A DNA stretch of 64,000 nt from Cenarchaeum symbiont of Oopsacas minuta (GCA_029948415.1 JAJIZT010000001.1:838750-902749); one strand, 5' to 3'. Counted from the first letter of the stretch, positions 36,176 through 45,110 are shown. Made by a program: numbers and translations. The notes: generated from the sequence alone by a model not told the origin.

Positions 36176-37318
36176 CTAATCGGGATCTTCATATGATTCT
36201 TTTTTCTGATCGTCTCTTGCATCTGTCTTCATGGAAACCATCTTGTCATTTAGAATGTTTATTCTTGCTTTGTATCCTTCGGCATACTCTAATTCAGAAG
36301 GCACCAAGGTTGCAGGATGTATGAATCCTTGGCTCCTCATGGCAAGAGCTTTTTTAGTTGCCAACTCACGGATATAGTCCCAATCTGGAGTTGAAAAACC
36401 ATCAAATGGACCAGTAAATTTTCCATTATGCATACTAAAGACCAACGACTCGATTATAGGTATACAAAAGTCTATAGATGCAGCAGTGTTTATCTTTACA
36501 GGCATTAACGGCATATTGTGACTTCCTCTTGTATTACCAGCTACATAGTGAGGATTGTTGAAAACACTACCAGCTTCTTCGGTTGCTGGAAAATTTTTCT
36601 GTGTGCGTATAATGCATATGGGGTCATCTTTACCTACATAGGTGCCAGCAATATTGTGAAGTCTGTCCGTTGATGCAGATACAATCGGTTCTCCTTTCTT
36701 CGTCTCTACTGTAGAGATCACATATCTTCCTGGATACATTAGTGCAGCCTCTATTGTGGGTTTATCTTCCCACAGCTGTAGGCGAGCAATCTTTCCTTCT
36801 TCTACGTCCATTACATTAATGATTACACCTTCTGCCAACGATTTGTTTACAATTAATCCTGTATTACTCAGGCTATCTACAAATAATCTGTATAACGGAT
36901 AGTTGAACGCTCCAGGTTCTGTTTTATCTGCTGCAAAAACAGTAAATGCCTCGTTGGGTCTTTCTTCAAATTCCAGCTCTGCTACACCAGGACCCATACC
37001 TTTTACGTTGCCCGAAAATGAATCCTTTAACAAATCTTGCCCAGCACCGTATAGCCCTTCACTCTTTGCAACTTTGGTTGCCGCTTCAAACGCATTCCAT
37101 GCAAGTCCATGTACTTTATCATTATCTGTTCCTAAAGTGTGTGACATTATGATGTGTATGTCATCTCCACAGTACCCGATATAATGATCATGCAACATAT
37201 CTCCAGCTCCTGCCACGGTATTCTTTACTGCATTTATGAGCCCATCACTAGGTCTAGTGTGCCCACCGATGCCTCCAACATCTGCCTTTATTGCAGAAAC
37301 TGTCACCTTCATATTCAA
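36176..37318 (-). CDS. fbp: Fructose-1,6-bisphosphate aldolase/phosphatase
   Basis: Bifunctional archaeal type V enzyme that condenses triose phosphates and dephosphorylates the product, making gluconeogenesis one-way. 380 residues. The N-terminus VSAIKADVGGIGGHTRPSD has the metal-binding residues, GDDIHIIMSHT follows, and YVGKDDP carries the Tyr and Schiff-base Lys spaced as in the Sulfolobus enzyme. KALAMRSQGFIHPATLVP lies near the C-terminus. The start is at 37318 or the second Met at 37312. The gene matches the carbon metabolism expected of an autotrophic thaumarchaeon. Confidence 0.94.
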   Translation of the reverse strand: MNMKVTVSAIKADVGGIGGHTRPSDGLINAVKNTVAGAGDMLHDHYIGYCGDDIHIIMSHTLGTDNDKVHGLAWNAFEAATKVAKSEGLYGAGQDLLKDSFSGNVKGMGPGVAELEFEERPNEAFTVFAADKTEPGAFNYPLYRLFVDSLSNTGLIVNKSLAEGVIINVMDVEEGKIARLQLWEDKPTIEAALMYPGRYVISTVETKKGEPIVSASTDRLHNIAGTYVGKDDPICIIRTQKNFPATEEAGSVFNNPHYVAGNTRGSHNMPLMPVKINTAASIDFCIPIIESLVFSMHNGKFTGPFDGFSTPDWDYIRELATKKALAMRSQGFIHPATLVPSELEYAEGYKARINILNDKMVSMKTDARDDQKKESYEDPD

Positions 37319-37334
37319 TTACAATAATTTCGCT

Positions 37335-37345
37335 GATTTATGTGT
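37335..37345 (-). promoter_or_regulatory. Probable TATA box of fbp
   Basis: On the minus strand ACACATAAATC lies about 22-28 nt before the two candidate ATG codons of fbp. The left end of an IS630-type element lies about 15 bp further upstream, so the insertion stops just short of the promoter. Positional call only. Confidence 0.35.
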
Positions 37346-37392
37346 AGTTTTCATAGCCTATATCGATGATCCGAAGTCAGTTTAACTTCATA

Positions 37393-38613
37393 TACTTAGT
37401 TGCACAACTTTTGATCGCCTTAACTCATACCAGCAAAAATGTGTCACCAAAGTACAATAATCCAATGAAAATAAACAATACGGTACAAAATAAGAATAAT
37501 AGTCAGATAGATACGCGTTTTCTCATCAAGGTGTACTCAAACCAGCATCACAAAACATGTTGTAAACCCATACTTTTAATCGAAGCTCTTGCACGATGTG
37601 ATCCCATTTTCTTGACATGACAGAATCTCTTAAATGCAGAAAACACTACCTCAATTATCCAACGTTGACCATATCTGATGCGTTTTTTCCACTCTGCTTG
37701 GTTTTTTAACATTGCATCATTTGGAGTAAATGCAAGATGCTTTATTTCCTCCAAGCTGCTCACGAACCGCATCGTTACGTGCATAACGACCAGCATGAAG
37801 TGCAGAATTTGATCGAACCTTTATCATAGGCTTAATGCCAAGCTTTTGGCAGCGGTTAAAATTGGCATTTGTATCATACGCACCATCTCCATACAATACG
37901 ATATTGCATTTGTTCGCAGCTATCTTGGATGCTGCCTTTAACAAGATAGAGAATTGCGAGCTGTCTGTTTTTTCCTCTGTGGTGACTGTAAAAGAGACAA
38001 TTTTTCGAGTTTTAACATTTATGAGAAAGTGTATCTTGATAAATCCACGGCGTATCTTCCATTTGTCACGTATCCATTCACCACGCTCATTTGGTTTTAT
38101 GCCACTACCATCTATTGCAAGATAGATATCTTTTAACTGATCAGATGGACTTTCAGGTATCTTTATTTTTAGTGCATTTATTCTGCGGTATATTGTGGTA
38201 TGATCTGGAGCATTTGAACCTAGAACATTCTGTGCAATTCCTTGACATGCTCTATATGAGATACCCGTGTATGTTTTGATTATTGCAAGACTCTCAAATA
38301 GTTTATCAGAATACACAAATCGCCTTCCATTCTTTCCTTTATTTTTAATCTTTACTTGTTTTTTCCAAGATTTGGATTTTTGAATGGTTAGATGCGTGCC
38401 CCATTTGACGTATTTGCTATCGGCCATGCATGCAGAACCTCCTGATTGCACACATGTCATCTAAAATCCGTACAGTAAACAATACCATCGTATTCAACGT
38501 GGATCATTCCTGATGTGGGTTATGTTCATCAATAACCCATAATCATGGTGTGATCTATTTGTTTAGGTTTGAATTCTGTCTATATGGTATTTAGGCAGGT
38601 TATGCAACTAAGT
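37393..38613 (-). mobile_element. IS5-family element copy 1, nested in IS630 element A
   Basis: Ends ACTTAGTTGC (from 37394) and its inverted complement finishing at 38613 bound a 1.2 kb unit. It is flanked by a 9-bp direct repeat AACTTCATA at 37384-37392 and 38614-38622, a convincing target duplication. The comparable undisturbed IS630 copy B has a single AATTTCATA at that site. The transposase inside is frameshifted. Confidence 0.8.
37548..38460 (-). pseudogene. IS5-family transposase, copy 1, frameshifted
   Basis: Reading on the minus strand, the first 247 codons carry a DDE transposase with IYLAIDGSGIK, IVLYGDGAYDTNANF and a Cys/His-rich N-terminus. Near 37745 the frame shifts by one base into IKHLAFTPNDAMLKNQAEWK and RYGQRWIIEVVFSAFKR, which holds the last acidic residue. 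Compared with copy 2, copy 1 also lacks 11 bases just after SAFKR, giving a second frameshift, so it is inactive. Confidence 0.8.
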
Positions 38614-38632
38614 AACTTCATAGAAACTTTTA

Positions 38633-39253
38633 TTGATCCGAGTTTTTAACCATCAAACATGGAAAGAAATGATAAAGCCATCATCCAAAGATGTTCGTAG
38701 ATGGCATAGATCTATTTTAAGCAAGATTAGGCGTGCAATCCATAAAAGATACGTAATACTTGTGCAAGATGAGGCCATATTTACAGAGAATGGAATACAT
38801 CATGCAAAATACTGGACAAATGTTGGAGAACGGTTGATTGTTCCATATAATGGAAAACATCAAAAATTTATTGTGTTTGGTGTTGTAGGTCCAGACGGAA
38901 GATCATTGTTTCGATCATATGACAAGTTTACTAGTAAGACATTTGTTAAATTCCTCAAAACTGTACGAGCTGCATACGGACGTGTGATGATCATAGCGGA
39001 TCAGGCAACCCAGCATACATCACGAAAGGTTCGAAATTATCTAGCAGAATGTAACGGCGATATAAAACTGGATTACTTTCCTACAGCTTCTCCGTATCTG
39101 AGTGCTATTGAGAGATGTTGGGGAATGTGCAAATTAGAAACTATTCATTCTGAATACTATGAAACAGTTTGGGATATGAGGTCAGCTGTGATGAATTATC
39201 TTAGAGTCAAGATGGATATATTCACGTTTTTCAAAAGACGGGTTATTGTTTAA
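38633..39253 (+). pseudogene. IS630-family transposase A, internally deleted
   Basis: The first codons match copy B (around MERNDKAI), then the sequence jumps directly into the DDE core: VILVQDEAIFTENG, TNVGERLIVPYNGKHQKF, VVGPDGRSLF, MIIADQATQHTSRKV and YLSAIERCWGMCK with the final Glu. The N-terminal helix-turn-helix region present in copy B is missing. The reading frame is otherwise open to its stop, but DNA binding should be lost. Confidence 0.75.
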
Positions 39254-39408
39254 ACTAACTTATGAGCGGCGGTATAAAAGCTCAACGCTTAACAATTGAT
39301 AGAAGATCGTGATAGCCACGATTACTTAACAGAACTTACCAATTCAATCAAGTAAATATTGTAATATTAAATGCTAGGTTTATACTATGTTTAACTACGC
39401 ATATTCTT

Positions 39409-40404
39409 ATGACTAAAAATATCGTTTTGTTTAATAATAAAGGTGGCGTAGGTAAAACAACATTTAATTTTCACCTAGGTTATGCGTTAGAGTCACTAAA
39501 AAAGAAGATATTATTTGTCGATCTAGATCCCCAATGTAATCTGAGCGCACATATCTGCAGTGATCAAGACATTCAAAAATCATGGAACTCTAATTGTAGT
39601 ATATATGATGCTGTTAAACCATTAATATCTGGAACAGGAGATATCAAAACAATACATCTATACAAGGTTCCAGATAAAAATATTAAACTTGTTGTTGGAG
39701 ATATACGATTAAGTGAGTTTGAGGAAGAACTGTCTAAATCTTGGACAGAGACATTATCTGGTCAAGAAAGAGGTTTTAGAATAACATCTGCCATATTTAG
39801 ACTTTTGAAACAATTATCCAATGCAAATCAGATTGATTATGTGTTTGTCGATATAGGTCCTAATCTTGGGAGTTTGAATAGAGCAGTTTTATTATCATGT
39901 GATTACTTTTTTGTTCCACTCATACCAGATATGTTTTCTTTGAGAGGTTTAGACAATATTGGAGTTACTTTTAAAAAATGGATTGAGGATTGGCGAGAAG
40001 CTAAAAAAAGATATTTAAATAAAACTTCACTATCTTTTGAATTACAAAACGGTTTACCAGTTTTTGCAGGATATGTAACACAGCAATTTAACACATATAA
40101 TAGAGAAGAGACTCAAGCATGGAAACATTGGTCAAATGAAATTGCGCCTACTATAAACAATAAACTTATTAATCCATTGAAAGCAATTGACCCAAATTTA
40201 GTAATTGATTTGAATAATGGATCTCATAAATTAGGCGATTTTAAAAATTATCATAGTCTAATCGCAACATCCCAGAAACACAGAAAACCAATTTTTGATT
40301 TAAAAAATAATAAAGAGATTTTCGGTATGCACACATCCATTGCTAAAAAATGTGGAGAAGATTTTAGCGAATTAGCTCATAAGATAGTCAAATGTATCAG
40401 ATAA
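39409..40404 (+). CDS. ParA/MinD-type ATPase, orphan
   Basis: 331 residues. A deviant Walker A motif KGGVGKTT (residues 11-18), then ILFVDLDPQCNLSAH (Walker A' region) and YVFVDIGPNLG (Walker B), assign it to the ParA family of P-loop ATPases that segregate plasmids or position cargo. The long C-terminal half (from about residue 180) contains TYNREETQAWKHW and is not a standard ParA tail. No ParB or centromere-like array is adjacent. It sits between two IS remnants, so it is likely plasmid-derived or island cargo; partner unknown. Confidence 0.8.
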   Translation: MTKNIVLFNNKGGVGKTTFNFHLGYALESLKKKILFVDLDPQCNLSAHICSDQDIQKSWNSNCSIYDAVKPLISGTGDIKTIHLYKVPDKNIKLVVGDIRLSEFEEELSKSWTETLSGQERGFRITSAIFRLLKQLSNANQIDYVFVDIGPNLGSLNRAVLLSCDYFFVPLIPDMFSLRGLDNIGVTFKKWIEDWREAKKRYLNKTSLSFELQNGLPVFAGYVTQQFNTYNREETQAWKHWSNEIAPTINNKLINPLKAIDPNLVIDLNNGSHKLGDFKNYHSLIATSQKHRKPIFDLKNNKEIFGMHTSIAKKCGEDFSELAHKIVKCIR

Positions 40405-40436
40405 TGACACACCATATTATCTAATAAAACTGAAGT

Positions 40437-40685
40437 TTATTTTACCCAAAACCCTCTCCCATCGTTAGGATCCCAATGAAACCCATACAAACTTAGAATA
40501 TCATTAATTTCTGTCCAGACCTTCTTCTCTAACCAGCCTTTCTGCAATATGTGGATCCTCTTTCCATCATTAGACTTTATGCATATCCATGTGCTATCTT
40601 TATAAACAATTCTAGCATTTTTCGTTAATCCCGCATAGCTTTCGCTAGGTGTGTACTTTCCGTTTCTGAAGAAAAGGATAACTAT
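40437..40685 (-). pseudogene. C-terminal remnant of an rve-type transposase
   Basis: On the minus strand the frame encodes FFRNGKYTPSESYAGLTKNA, RIVYKDSTWICIKSNDGKR, ILQKGWLEKKVWTEINDIL and FHWDPNDGRGFWVK before a stop at 40437. It is homologous to the remnants at 26271-26666 and 8040-8144. There is no start or catalytic domain, and the upstream side joins the left end of IS630 element B. Confidence 0.6.
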
Positions 40686-41060
40686 ACCGATGATCCGAAG
40701 TCAGTTTAATTTCATAGAAACTTTTATTGATCCGAGTTTTTAACCATACAAACATGGAAAGAAATGATAAAGCCATCCTTGGGGCATTCAAAAAAGAAAA
40801 AAACAGCGATTTATGCAGAAGAATGCATGCTGTATATCTAGTCGTGGTAAAAAATAGAACCATCGCCGATGTTGCAGACATTACAGAACAAAGTGTGCAA
40901 TGGATATACAAACTGACACAAAGATATGAAAAAGAAGGACTTGACGGCCTCAGGGATAGGCCAAAATCTGGAACGCCACCAAAAGTAGAGCGTAGAATAC
41001 TAGAACAAATTCAAAATATACCCGATAGCATAAGTTTGTTCAATTTTCCATAACAAATCT
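40685..41060 (+). mobile_element. IS630-type element B, truncated by IS5 copy 2
   Basis: Begins with a TA-bounded end related to element A (CCGATGATCCGAAGTCAG) and continues for about 375 bases until the IS5 terminal repeat at 41061. It keeps the upstream region and the 5' part of the transposase only. Confidence 0.7.
40754..41053 (+). pseudogene. N-terminal part of IS630-family transposase B
   Basis: About 99 residues with the helix-turn-helix half of an IS630 transposase: MERNDKAILGAFKKEKNSDL, then TIADVADITEQSVQWIYKL and GLDGLRDRPKSGTPPK. The DDE core is absent because the IS5 insertion follows. Together with copy A (38633-39253) it would reconstruct one full transposase. Confidence 0.75.
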
Positions 41061-42235
41061 ACTTAGTTGCATAACCTGCCTAAATACCATATAGACAGAA
41101 TTCAAACCTAAACAAATAGATCACACCATGATTATGGGTTATTGATGAAAATAACCCACATCAGGAATGATCCACGTTGAATACGATGGTATTGTTTACT
41201 GTACGGATTTTAGATGACATGTGTGCAATCAGGAGGTTCTGCATGCATGGCCGATAGCAAATACGTCAAATGGGGCACGCATCTAACCATTCAAAAATCC
41301 AAATCTTGGAAAAAACAAGTAAAGATTAAAAATAAAGGAAAGAATGGGAGGCGATTTGTGTATTCGGATAAACTATTTGAGAGTCTTGCAATAATCAAAA
41401 CATACACGAGTATCTCATATAGAGCGTGTCAAGGAATTGCACAGAATGTTCTAGGTTCAAATGCTCCAGATCATACCACAATATGCCGCAGAATAAATGC
41501 ACTAAAAATAAAGATGCCTGAAAGTCCATCTGATCAGTTAAAAGATATCTATCTTGCAATAGATGGTAGTGGCATAAAACCAAATGAGCGTGGTGAATGG
41601 ATACGTGACAAATGGAAGATACGGCGCGGATTTATCAAGATACACTTTCTCATAAATGTTAAAACTCGTAAAATTGTCTCTTTTACAGTCACCACAGAGG
41701 AGAAAACAGACAGCTCGCAATTCTCTATCTTGTTAAAGGCAGCATCCAAGATAGCTGCGAACAAATGCAATATCGTACTGTATGGAGATGGTGCGTATGA
41801 TACAAACGCCAATTTTAACCGTTGTCGAAAGCTTGGCATTAAACCTGCGATAAAGGTTCGATCAAATTCTGCACTTCATGCTGGTCGTTATGCACGTAAC
41901 GATGCGGTTCGTGAGCAGCTTGGAAGAAATAAAGCATCTTGCATTTACTCCAAATGATGCAATGTTAAAAAACCAAGCAGAGTGGAAAAAACGCATCAGA
42001 TATGGTCAACGTTGGATAATTGAGGTAGTGTTTTCTGCATTTAAGAGAGTATTTGGGGATTCTGTCATGTCAAGAAAATGGGATCACATCGTGCAAGAGC
42101 TTCGATTAAAGGTATGGGTCTACAACATGTTTTGTGATGCTGGTTTGAGTACACCTTGATGAGAAAACGCGTATCTATCTGATTATTATTCTTATTTTAT
42201 ACAGTATTGTTTGTTTTCATTGGATTATTGATGGT
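41061..42235 (+). mobile_element. IS5-family element copy 2, right end lost
   Basis: The left terminal repeat ACTTAGTTGCATAACC at 41061 and the body match copy 1 in inverted orientation. Homology to copy 1 stops shortly after 42230: about 22 bases found in copy 1 are missing and the right terminal repeat is absent. The end lies about 90 bases before tuf. Confidence 0.75.
41214..42159 (+). pseudogene. IS5-family transposase, copy 2, frameshifted
   Basis: Codons from 41214 to 41957 encode the same transposase as copy 1 with few differences. The frame then shifts near 41925 at the same place as in copy 1, and the second frame (41878-42159) supplies EIKHLAFTPNDAMLKNQAEW, QRWIIEVVFSAFKRVFGDSV and a C-terminus ending DAGLSTP. 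This copy keeps the 11 bases lost from copy 1. Whether the shared shift is programmed or inherited damage is not settled. Confidence 0.8.
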
Positions 42236-42260
42236 ATGAGGTAAAAATGTAGCGCAGTAT

Positions 42261-42294
42261 ATGTGAAAAGTCATGTATAAAAATTAGTAATGAA
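42261..42294 (+). repeat. 35-nt dispersed repeat, copy 2 (upstream of tuf)
   Basis: Matches 8370-8404 upstream of rpo7 with about three substitutions. Here it includes a TATA-like TATAAAAA about 45 nt before the tuf start. Confidence 0.45.
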
Positions 42295-42323
42295 ACAAAA
42301 TTCAAAAACCGCAAAGGTAATAA

Positions 42324-43646
42324 ATGGCAAATAATCGTGTATCAATGTTGGCAAATAAAGATCACCTAAATCTGATCATAACTGGTCATATTGACAATGG
42401 AAAATCCACCACAATGGGTCATTTTCTGATGGATATGGGCGTTGTAGATGAAAGAACAATTCAATCACACGCAGAAGAATCAGAAAAGACTGGTAAAGGT
42501 GATACTTTCAAATATGCATGGGTAATGGATAACATCAAAGACGAGCGAGAGAGAGGCATCACAATCGATTTGGCATTCCAAAAATTTGAGTCGACAAAAT
42601 ACTTTTTCACACTCATAGATGCTCCAGGGCATCGAGACTTTATCAAAAATATGATTACTGGTGCATCTGAAGCAGACTGTGCAGTGCTAGTTTTATCTGC
42701 AAAAGAAGGTGAGACTGATACAGCCATAGCACCTGGCGGACAGGCACGAGAACATGCATTTCTCTTAAAAACACTAGGTGTAAAACAGATCATTGTTGCA
42801 ATAAACAAAATGGATGACAGTAACTATTCAGAAGATGCTTATAAAACAGCAAAAGAAAAAGGTGAAAAGCTCATAAAATCTGTAGGTTACAAAATAGACG
42901 AAGTCCCATTCATCCCAGTATCTGGTTGGAAGGGTGATAATTTGGTAAAAAAATCTGAAAATATGTCTTGGTATAACGGTAAAACCTTGTTAGAAGCATT
43001 CGATGATTTCAAAGTAGAGGAAAAGCCAACTGGCAAACCATTACGTGTTCCAATACAAGATGTTTATACAATTACAGGTGTAGGTACAGTACCAGTAGGA
43101 CGTGTAGAGACTGGAACAATGAGACCAAACGACAAGATCATGATAATGCCATCTGGAGCAATAGGTGAGATAAAATCTATAGAGACCCATCATACACAAC
43201 TAGAATCTGCATCTGCAGGAGATAATGTTGGATTCAATCTTCGTGGAATAGAGAAAAAAGATATCCAGCGTGGAGATGTTATGGGTTCGCCTGACAAACC
43301 TCCAAATGTAGCCAAAGAATTCCTTGCACAGATCATAGTCATACATCACCCAACTGCAATGGCTCCAGGATATACTCCAGTTATGCACTGTCATACTGCA
43401 CAAGTGGCAGCAACAATTACAGAATTTGTATCAAAGATAAACCCTGCAACTGGTGCAGAAGATGAAAAATCACCAAAATTCCTAAAGGTTGGAGATTCGG
43501 CAATAGTAAAAATTCGCCCCGTAAGACCAACACCTATAGAAACATTTCAAGAATTCCCAGAGATGGGTCGTTTTGCCCTGCGCGACATGGGAGCGACAAT
43601 CGCTGCCGGTGTAGTAAAGGAAATAACAGAAGCACACAAGGTATAA
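42324..43646 (+). CDS. tuf: Translation elongation factor EF-1 alpha
   Basis: Delivers aminoacyl-tRNA to the ribosome as a GTPase. 440 residues. G1 is GHIDNGKST, the switch II region is DAPGHRDFIKNM, the NKMD specificity motif is INKMDDSNY, and domains 2 and 3 follow (GVGTVPVGRVETG, MGRFALRDMGATIAAG). It heads a core cluster with rps10 and rpo12. IS5 debris lies directly upstream, so its promoter must lie in the short stretch from about 42240. Confidence 0.96.
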   Translation: MANNRVSMLANKDHLNLIITGHIDNGKSTTMGHFLMDMGVVDERTIQSHAEESEKTGKGDTFKYAWVMDNIKDERERGITIDLAFQKFESTKYFFTLIDAPGHRDFIKNMITGASEADCAVLVLSAKEGETDTAIAPGGQAREHAFLLKTLGVKQIIVAINKMDDSNYSEDAYKTAKEKGEKLIKSVGYKIDEVPFIPVSGWKGDNLVKKSENMSWYNGKTLLEAFDDFKVEEKPTGKPLRVPIQDVYTITGVGTVPVGRVETGTMRPNDKIMIMPSGAIGEIKSIETHHTQLESASAGDNVGFNLRGIEKKDIQRGDVMGSPDKPPNVAKEFLAQIIVIHHPTAMAPGYTPVMHCHTAQVAATITEFVSKINPATGAEDEKSPKFLKVGDSAIVKIRPVRPTPIETFQEFPEMGRFALRDMGATIAAGVVKEITEAHKV

Positions 43647-43656
43647 TCGAGTTCAA

Positions 43657-43965
43657 ATGACGCAGCCTGCCCGTGTCAAACTTACAAGTACAAATATTGC
43701 AAAACTAGATGGTGTATGTAGTGAAATAATGGGCATCGGCAAGAAAACTGGAGTCAAAATAAAAGGTCCAATACCATTACCACTCAAAAAACTACACATT
43801 GCAACTAGAAAATCACCATGTGGCAGTGGCACTGAAACATACGAAAAATGGGAGATGCGTTTACACCGTCGAATCATCGACATAAACGCAGATGACAAGG
43901 CAATTCGACAGCTCATGAGATTAAAGATGCCAGATGATGTTCAGATAGAGTTGACATTGACATGA
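43657..43965 (+). CDS. rps10: 30S ribosomal protein S10
   Basis: 102 residues. Small-subunit protein of the head domain. Visible family signature: ARVKLTSTNIAKLDGVC, IKGPIPLPLKKL, RKSPCGSGTETYEKWEMRLH and RRIIDINADDKAIRQLM, the archaeal/eukaryotic uS10 pattern. It starts 10 nt after tuf, the arrangement found in most archaea. Confidence 0.96.
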   Translation: MTQPARVKLTSTNIAKLDGVCSEIMGIGKKTGVKIKGPIPLPLKKLHIATRKSPCGSGTETYEKWEMRLHRRIIDINADDKAIRQLMRLKMPDDVQIELTLT

Positions 43966-44004
43966 TTGCCTTTATTATGGGGAATATGAGAGTATGATGT
44001 ACTG

Positions 44005-44229
44005 ATGGTTGACGAAGAAATTTCACAAACAAACGAAGAACCAGAGGATGGCACAAATACATCTGAGGAAGAAAAGGTTCACTCTGAAGTTTTTTACAAA
44101 TGTTTACGTTGTGGTACAAACGCATCAAATACAGATCTAGATAAACTGCCAGAGATAAAATGTATATGTGGATTTAGAGTTTTTACCAAAGTACGTCCAC
44201 AAATGCCAAAAACAGTAGACGCGATCTAA
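44005..44229 (+). CDS. rpo12: RNA polymerase subunit Rpo12 (RpoP)-like zinc ribbon
   Basis: 74 residues. The C-terminal half has a zinc ribbon with CLRC and CIC, followed by GFRVFTKVRPQMPKTVDAI, which resembles the end of archaeal Rpo12 (KVRP ... VKAI). The first about 28 residues are an acidic extension (EEISQTNEEPEDGTNTSEEE) not usual for the family, and the second Cys pair is C-x-C, not C-x2-C. Position after tuf and rps10 supports a core transcription/translation role. The assignment is likely but not certain. Confidence 0.7.
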   Translation: MVDEEISQTNEEPEDGTNTSEEEKVHSEVFYKCLRCGTNASNTDLDKLPEIKCICGFRVFTKVRPQMPKTVDAI

Positions 44230-44233
44230 GAAA

Positions 44234-44644
44234 TTATCCAAACTGTGTTTTTTGTCCGTCCCAACACGTTCTACACAAATGTCCATCTACTTTCCATTTT
44301 GGTTTTGGGTTGTATCTTATTAGATTTAATTTTGCTCCGCATATTGCACAAAAATTTTTCTTTTTATCATGAGTACTCTCTTTTTTGTCAAAACATGTTT
44401 TACAAAGTAATCCATCCATATCCCATTGCCATCGTGGTTCCCACAGATCAGTTATCATATAGCTAGTACCACACGTAATACATGGCTGTCTTACTTTGCC
44501 TTCATAATACTCCTTTGTTTTATCTACATGGCAATCTCCACATAACTTGCCCTTGAGATTCCATTCTTTTTTGGGCTTGTGCATATGTGCTACAGTCTTG
44601 TTGCATATAATGCACGGTTTAGATTTTTTGTTAAAGAAGCCCAT
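44234..44644 (-). CDS. Protein with three Cys4 zinc-finger-like modules
   Basis: 136 residues with three similar units, each containing C-x2-C, a W and C-x2-C: CIICNK ... CGDC, CITCGT ... CKTC, CAICGA ... CRTC. Between them are basic linkers with KWKVDGHLCRTCW-like ends. No known family is recognised. Such repeated zinc ribbons may bind RNA, DNA or protein. It converges with rpo12. Confidence 0.65.
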   Translation of the reverse strand: MGFFNKKSKPCIICNKTVAHMHKPKKEWNLKGKLCGDCHVDKTKEYYEGKVRQPCITCGTSYMITDLWEPRWQWDMDGLLCKTCFDKKESTHDKKKNFCAICGAKLNLIRYNPKPKWKVDGHLCRTCWDGQKTQFG

Positions 44645-44691
44645 ACATCCAAAAACGTATACGACTTAATATGTATGCGGTTTACTTGCTT

Positions 44692-44762
44692 GTATGAGGT
44701 CAGCTCATGACTAACAAATTAGTCAATAACACATGGATATGCATAAAGTCTAATAGAATACA
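44692..44762 (+). mobile_element. IS66 left-end fragment joined to rve-transposase fragment
   Basis: Bases 44692-44732 reproduce the first about 40 bases of the IS66-like element (GTATGAGGTCAGCT and CTCATGACTAACAAATTAG). They are joined directly to about 25 bases (ATGGATATGCATAAAGTC) that also occur in the rve remnants at 8114-8134 and 40437-40685. Shuffled debris. Confidence 0.6.
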
Positions 44763-44773
44763 AGCAAGTGATC

Positions 44774-44962
44774 ATGAGTGATACACACATTCCCGATATG
44801 CCCATTCTAGATCAAATAGTTCAAAAATTACCTGAAGGTTCTAGTGAGGATATGATAGAATGGGCAGATGAATTGAATTACAATTTGAAACATCTACCCC
44901 ATTTGACGTATTTGCTATCAGCCATGTATACAGAACCTCCTGATTGCACACATGTCAGCTAA
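44774..44962 (+). pseudogene. Chimeric ORF: unknown 5' gene fragment fused into an IS5 end
   Basis: The first about 41 codons (MSDTHIPDMPILDQIVQKLP, then EGSSEDMIEWADELN) look like the acidic N-terminus of a real protein of unknown function. From 44897 onwards the sequence is the antisense strand of the IS5 transposase 5' end, so the last codons (LTYLLSAMYTEPPD) are accidental. The 3' part of the original gene is gone. Confidence 0.5.
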
Positions 44963-45110
44963 AATCCGTACAGTAAACAATACCATCGTATTCAACGTGG
45001 ATCATTCCTGATGTTGTTTGTTTGCATGAATAGACATAATCATGGGGTGATCTATTTGTTTAGGTTTGAATTCTGTCTATATGGTATTTAGGCAGGTTAT
45101 GCAACTAAGT
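44897..45110 (-). mobile_element. IS5-family element copy 3, end fragment only
   Basis: 214 bases matching 38398-38613 of copy 1, including the terminal repeat that finishes in GCAACTAAGT at 45110. Only the transposase 5' end and upstream region remain. Confidence 0.75.

Larger units (their letters stand above)
37359..39276 (+). mobile_element. IS630-type element A, split by an IS5 element
   Basis: The left end near 37359 (TATATCGATGATCCGAAG) and the right end finishing at about 39276 form imperfect inverted repeats ending in TA and containing AGTTTAA. The interior holds an internally deleted IS630 transposase and a complete-length IS5 element (37393-38613) with its own 9-bp target duplication. 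Copy B of the same IS630 family starts near 40685. Confidence 0.65.

Noticed and set aside
39254-39408. parS or centromere-like array upstream of the ParA gene
   Set aside because: No iterated palindromes are visible in this gap; it mainly contains the right end of IS630 element A and AT-rich sequence.
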